Source of the DNA: Apricaphanius iberus | Taxonomy: Eukaryota > Chordata > Actinopteri > Cyprinodontiformes > Aphaniidae | Direction: 5' to 3' | NCBI GenBank assembly: GCA_028564705.1 | Contig: JAPXFQ010002460.1 | Span: 434,001-498,000, forward strand | Length of the DNA stretch: 64,000 nucleotides | Shown: piece after piece, positions 61,295 to 64,000 of the stretch | Layout: each line of letters starts with the position of its first letter | Numbering within the stretch: position 1 is the first letter of the stretch | Position numbers and translations under genes: made by a program | Notes under the pieces: generated by a model | Told to the model about the DNA's origin: nothing | Seen by the model: the letters and a program-made list of their open reading frames with translations, nothing else | The model's database searches: none

Positions 61295-61665
61295 CAACTA
61301 TAACAGCAATTCATGTGGACTGTGCGTTTATCAGCTTTTTACATCTGAAGACTGAATTTTTAGCCCATTCCTATTAGCAAAGTAGCTAAAGCTCTGTCAA
61401 ATTTCACTATTCTATCACAGCTCTGGCTATATGATCTGTGCCGTTGTCTTGCTGGAAGCTGAAACTTCATTTCAGTCTTTTTTTTTTTTTTTTTTTTTTT
61501 TGCAGCATCTTACAGGTTTTCCTCAAATATTGTCCTGCATTTGGCTCCATCAATGTTCCCACCAACTTTGAGCAGCTCACCTGTTCCTGCTGACAAAAGG
61601 CCTTTCCACTGCATGATGCCATCATCACCAACTGTGGACACTTTGCATTCAGACTCTTTGGTTTA
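61295..61665 (-). mobile_element. Tc1-like transposon relic interrupted by T24
   Basis: The plus strand reads as antisense Tc1 transposase: 'cagctctggctatatgatct', 'gttgtcttgctggaagctga', 'ttgtcctgcatttggctcca', 'ctgttcctgctgacaaaagg' and 'cactgcatgatgccatcatc'. A T24 run (61478-61501) interrupts it where ordinary elements have a short spacer. Multiple indels; dead copy. Confidence 0.7.
61478..61501. repeat. T24 homopolymer
   Basis: Twenty-four consecutive T inside the Tc1 relic, possibly the poly(A) of a lost antisense insertion or slippage. Confidence 0.9.
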
Positions 61666-61689
61666 GAACTGCTTGTTTACTTATCAAGA

Positions 61690-62455
61690 ATTAAAGGACC
61701 AATGTCGCAACAAGACCTAGCAAAAAGTCGTACAGGTCTTTGGACTGATTACTGCAACAATTTCTTCACAGGTCTGCCGAAGGAGTCACACAGCTGCAGC
61801 TAATTCAGAACGGTGCTGCTCGCGTCCTCACTAGAACTAGGAAAGAACAGCACATCACTCCAGCCATGGTCGACCGTGGCTCTGGTTGTAGGAATTCATC
61901 CTGTAACTGGTGGGTTGCCAATTCGGATCCCTGCTCTGTCTGTCTCAGCCAGTGTGTCCTTGGGCAAAACAGTTCAACCAGTTTTTTTGCTGATAGTGGT
62001 CAAAGGGCCTGGTGACACCTGTGTACAGGAGCCCCACTTCTGTCAGAGTGCCGCAGGGCAGCTGTGGCTACAATGTCGCCTGCCACCATCAGTTAGTGAA
62101 TGGGTGAATGACTGAATGTAGTGTAAAGGGACATACAATATAAATTCCTTACACTGGCTCCCAGTCGCTCAAAGAATATACTTCAAAATACTTTGTACAT
62201 AAATCATTTAATTTCTCAGCACCAAAATGTATTGAATATCTATTATCATTATATCAACCCCCCAGATCACTCAGGTCCTCTAATTATAGTCTATTCAGCT
62301 CCCTAAAATTACAGCCAAACATTGAGATGCAGTTTTCAGTTTCTATGCTCCTCTTATCGGGAACAAAATTCCAGACAATTGCAAAGCTGCTGAAACCACT
62401 GAGTTCCTTTACATCAATGCTAAAATCCCAACTTTTTAGAGCTGCCTTTGGTTAA
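61690..62455 (+). pseudogene. LINE reverse-transcriptase C-terminal fragment, split by an insertion
   Basis: The left part (61735-61865) reads TDYCNNFFTGLPKE, then 'aacggtgctgctcgcgtcct' 'cactagaactagg' (consensus QNAAARVLTRTR) and HHITP. After an inserted SINE-like block it resumes at about 62140 with LHWLPVAQRIYFKIL, followed in another frame by PRSLRSSN and FKSQLFRAAFG-like text. These are the usual C-terminal landmarks of a widespread fish non-LTR family. Stops and frameshifts are present. The clade is different from the intact LINE and was not determined. Confidence 0.75.
61866..62132 (+). mobile_element. SINE-like insertion inside the LINE fragment
   Basis: 'gaccgtggctctggttgtag' begins a tRNA-like head, with 'gggttgccaattcggatccc' at the B-box position, 'tgtccttgggcaaaacagtt' in the body, and a tail of 'gtgaatgggtgaatgactga' plus 'atgtagtgtaaag'. 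The order is that of a common fish short interspersed repeat. It separates two halves of the LINE reading frame, so it inserted later. Confidence 0.65.
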
Positions 62456-62479
62456 TCAATAATAGCTGGAATGTTTAAA

Positions 62480-62760
62480 TGTTCTTTATTCAATTTGGTT
62501 TATTTATATAGCGCCAATTCACAACAGATGTTATCTAAAAAACTTTATGAGAAAACTCATTTGAAAGCAATTATACAAAAATTCCAATGCAAATGCAGAC
62601 TCCAACCACAGCAATCCCTCAGTAATCCCTCATTCTGACCAAGCACATAGTGACAGTGGAGAGGAAAACTCCCCTTTAACAGGAAGAAACACTCCAGCAG
62701 AACCTGTAGCAGTCATCTGACACGACCGTCTGGGGATTTGAGAAGACAGAGCATAGAAAC
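62480..62760 (+). repeat. Dispersed fish repeat fragment
   Basis: 'tggtttatttatatagcgcc', 'aattcacaacagatgttatc', 'gacagtggagaggaaaactc', 'cctttaacaggaagaaac' and 'gcagaacctgtagcagtcat' are in the order of a very abundant fish interspersed repeat, possibly a LINE 3' region. Not coding. Confidence 0.65.
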
Positions 62761-62944
62761 ACAAAGAACAAAAGAACTGATGTAGGAGCGCTTTTATAAA
62801 GATGAGCTAAAAATAGTTTAAAAAAGAGTATTTCAACGTCTTACACATGGGTTTAATATACACCCCACTTTCCAGAATTTTAATTGTAAACAGTTGTCCT
62901 TTTCCTTTACTTTATTGCTTTAATTTATTTGCTTTATTTTTATC

Positions 62945-63650
62945 CAAGATGGCGGAGTCATATCTCCTTGCTGAATGTCTCCTTACCGTGTATCATGCTT
63001 CTCTAAGATTCATGAGTAACCATAAATCTCAGACTCAATATTTTGAGTTATGCCCTCATGTAAGATGGCCTGCTTTGGTGAGTCAGAAGAACACTCATCT
63101 ATACAGTTTTATATACAAGGCAATACTTGGGTTACTACCTTCTGACATATGTTCCCTGCTTGCAATGAAACATGCTGTTCGGTATTCTCTTCGTCCGCAT
63201 AGTTACTTGTTGCTTTCTGTTCGATTTGCTCAAAAGGAATCTGGTAAAAGAGTTTTTGTTCATTTAGCACGCTTGGCTTGGAACAAACAGAAGAACAACT
63301 GGAGAATGACTGAACTCATTTCATTAAGTGCTTTTAAATCTAATTTAAGACTCCTTGAGACCAAGTCTATCACATGCAATTGTTTCTGTTAGATTGCTTG
63401 TCACCTTAACTTAAATTTAGAATTTTTATATGAATTTTATTGAATGTTGCTGAATTTTACTCAGTTTTATTTGAATCTATTTTGTAAGTATATGTGTTGT
63501 TGCTGTCTGTGTTTAACTTAGTAATTTCTGTAACTGCGAGACATTTGCTGCTGCCTATCTTGGCCAGGTCTCCCTTGATAAAGAGGTTTCTAATCTCAAT
63601 GACATTCTCCTTGTTAAATAAATGTTAAATAAAAAAAAATACTCTCATAC
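62945..63650 (+). pseudogene. LINE 3' end: reverse-transcriptase C-terminus and 3' UTR
   Basis: From the ATG at 62949, 148 codons stay open to 63392. The peptide reads TVYHASLRFM, then PHVRWPALVSQKNTHLYSFI, YKAILGLLP, ARLAWNKQ, LISLSAFKSNLRLLE and CNCFC, the C-terminal landmarks of a second common fish non-LTR family (compare AVYHSALRF, VGWPSL, FIYKALLGKLP, CNCF). The 3' UTR contains 'ggtctcccttgataaagagg' and ends in two TGTTAAATAAA-type units and A8 at 63612-63640. Residues before TVYHAS do not match, and the start carries AAGATGGCG, as the intact LINE does. The body of the element is missing. Confidence 0.75.
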
Positions 63651-63654
63651 ACTA

Positions 63655-64000
63655 ATTTTTGTTGTTTAGTAAAAAATGGGGGGGGGGGGATCCCAATACA
63701 ATGCATGAATATTTGTGGTCTTAACCTAACAAAATGTGAAGCTATCCACCCAGCTACAGGCTTCATATTTTTTATCAGTTCTTCTGAGCAAACACAATAT
63801 ATCCAAAACTAAATTTGGCTGATTTAAATGCAAAATATGATGGTGTCCCATTCAACTGCAACAATTTGTGGAGTTTGACAAAAACTTTGAAGTTATTACG
63901 TTAATCTTATTGACACAAAAACTTAAGCAATAAGTCAAGCAGCAATAGGAGTATATATGATTGGCTGACATAGAGCTGGGATTATTAGAACAGGCACCAG
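63655..64000. other. Non-coding sequence to window edge
   Basis: AT-rich sequence with a G11 run at about 63679. Nothing recognised. Confidence 0.5.

Noticed and set aside
1..64000. CRISPR arrays, prokaryotic operons or phage
   Set aside because: No regularly spaced repeats with unique spacers and no bacterial gene organisation. All evidence points to vertebrate DNA.

Overview
The window reads as non-coding vertebrate DNA, most likely from a teleost fish. It is AT-rich, dense in simple repeats ((CA)n, (TA)n, (AAT)n, poly-G/poly-C, tetranucleotide arrays), and full of interspersed repeats typical of fish: L2/Rex1-like LINEs, Tc1 relics, hAT and foldback MITEs, and a tRNA-derived SINE. I see no bacterial signatures (operons, ribosome binding sites, CRISPR, insertion sequences). 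No complete host protein-coding gene can be read. The window is best explained as intergenic or long-intron DNA.

Layout. 1-5.3 kb is mostly unique sequence with CA/GT tracts. 5.37-6.53 kb is a decayed DNA transposon with a second MITE nested in it. 11.45-11.99 kb is a MITE and 12.24-12.37 kb a tRNA-type SINE. 16.9-18.1 kb has an ATT/AAT array followed by a Tc1 transposase relic. 19.1-21.5 kb holds two copies of a ~100-bp repeat, a perfect palindrome and a 640-bp Harbinger-like MITE. 23.4 kb has a 74-bp (TA)n. 26.2 kb has a second Tc1 relic. 29.6-29.9 kb has a perfect 20-bp hairpin and a compound tetranucleotide array. 34.8-35.9 kb has two LINE remnants. 36-45.8 kb is largely unique, with one exon-like block at 44.13 kb. 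46-48.1 kb is a CpG-rich block with candidate splice donors on both strands, the best candidate for a promoter or first exon. 49.9-58.7 kb is a transposon cluster: a hAT MITE with an exact 8-bp target duplication, two large foldback elements, and a near-complete LINE with an intact 979-codon ORF (endonuclease plus reverse transcriptase), flanked by Tc1 remnants. 60.43 kb has a possible 38-nt microexon. 61.3-63.65 kb is a mosaic of Tc1, LINE, SINE-like and LINE 3'-end fragments.

The only convincing long coding sequence belongs to the LINE at 55.4-58.4 kb. Its protein has all the visible catalytic landmarks of an APE-type endonuclease and a reverse transcriptase, so the copy looks young. I found no convincing new biological system. 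The observations most worth checking are the intact LINE, the CpG block, the two exon candidates, the two foldback elements, and the two perfect hairpins.
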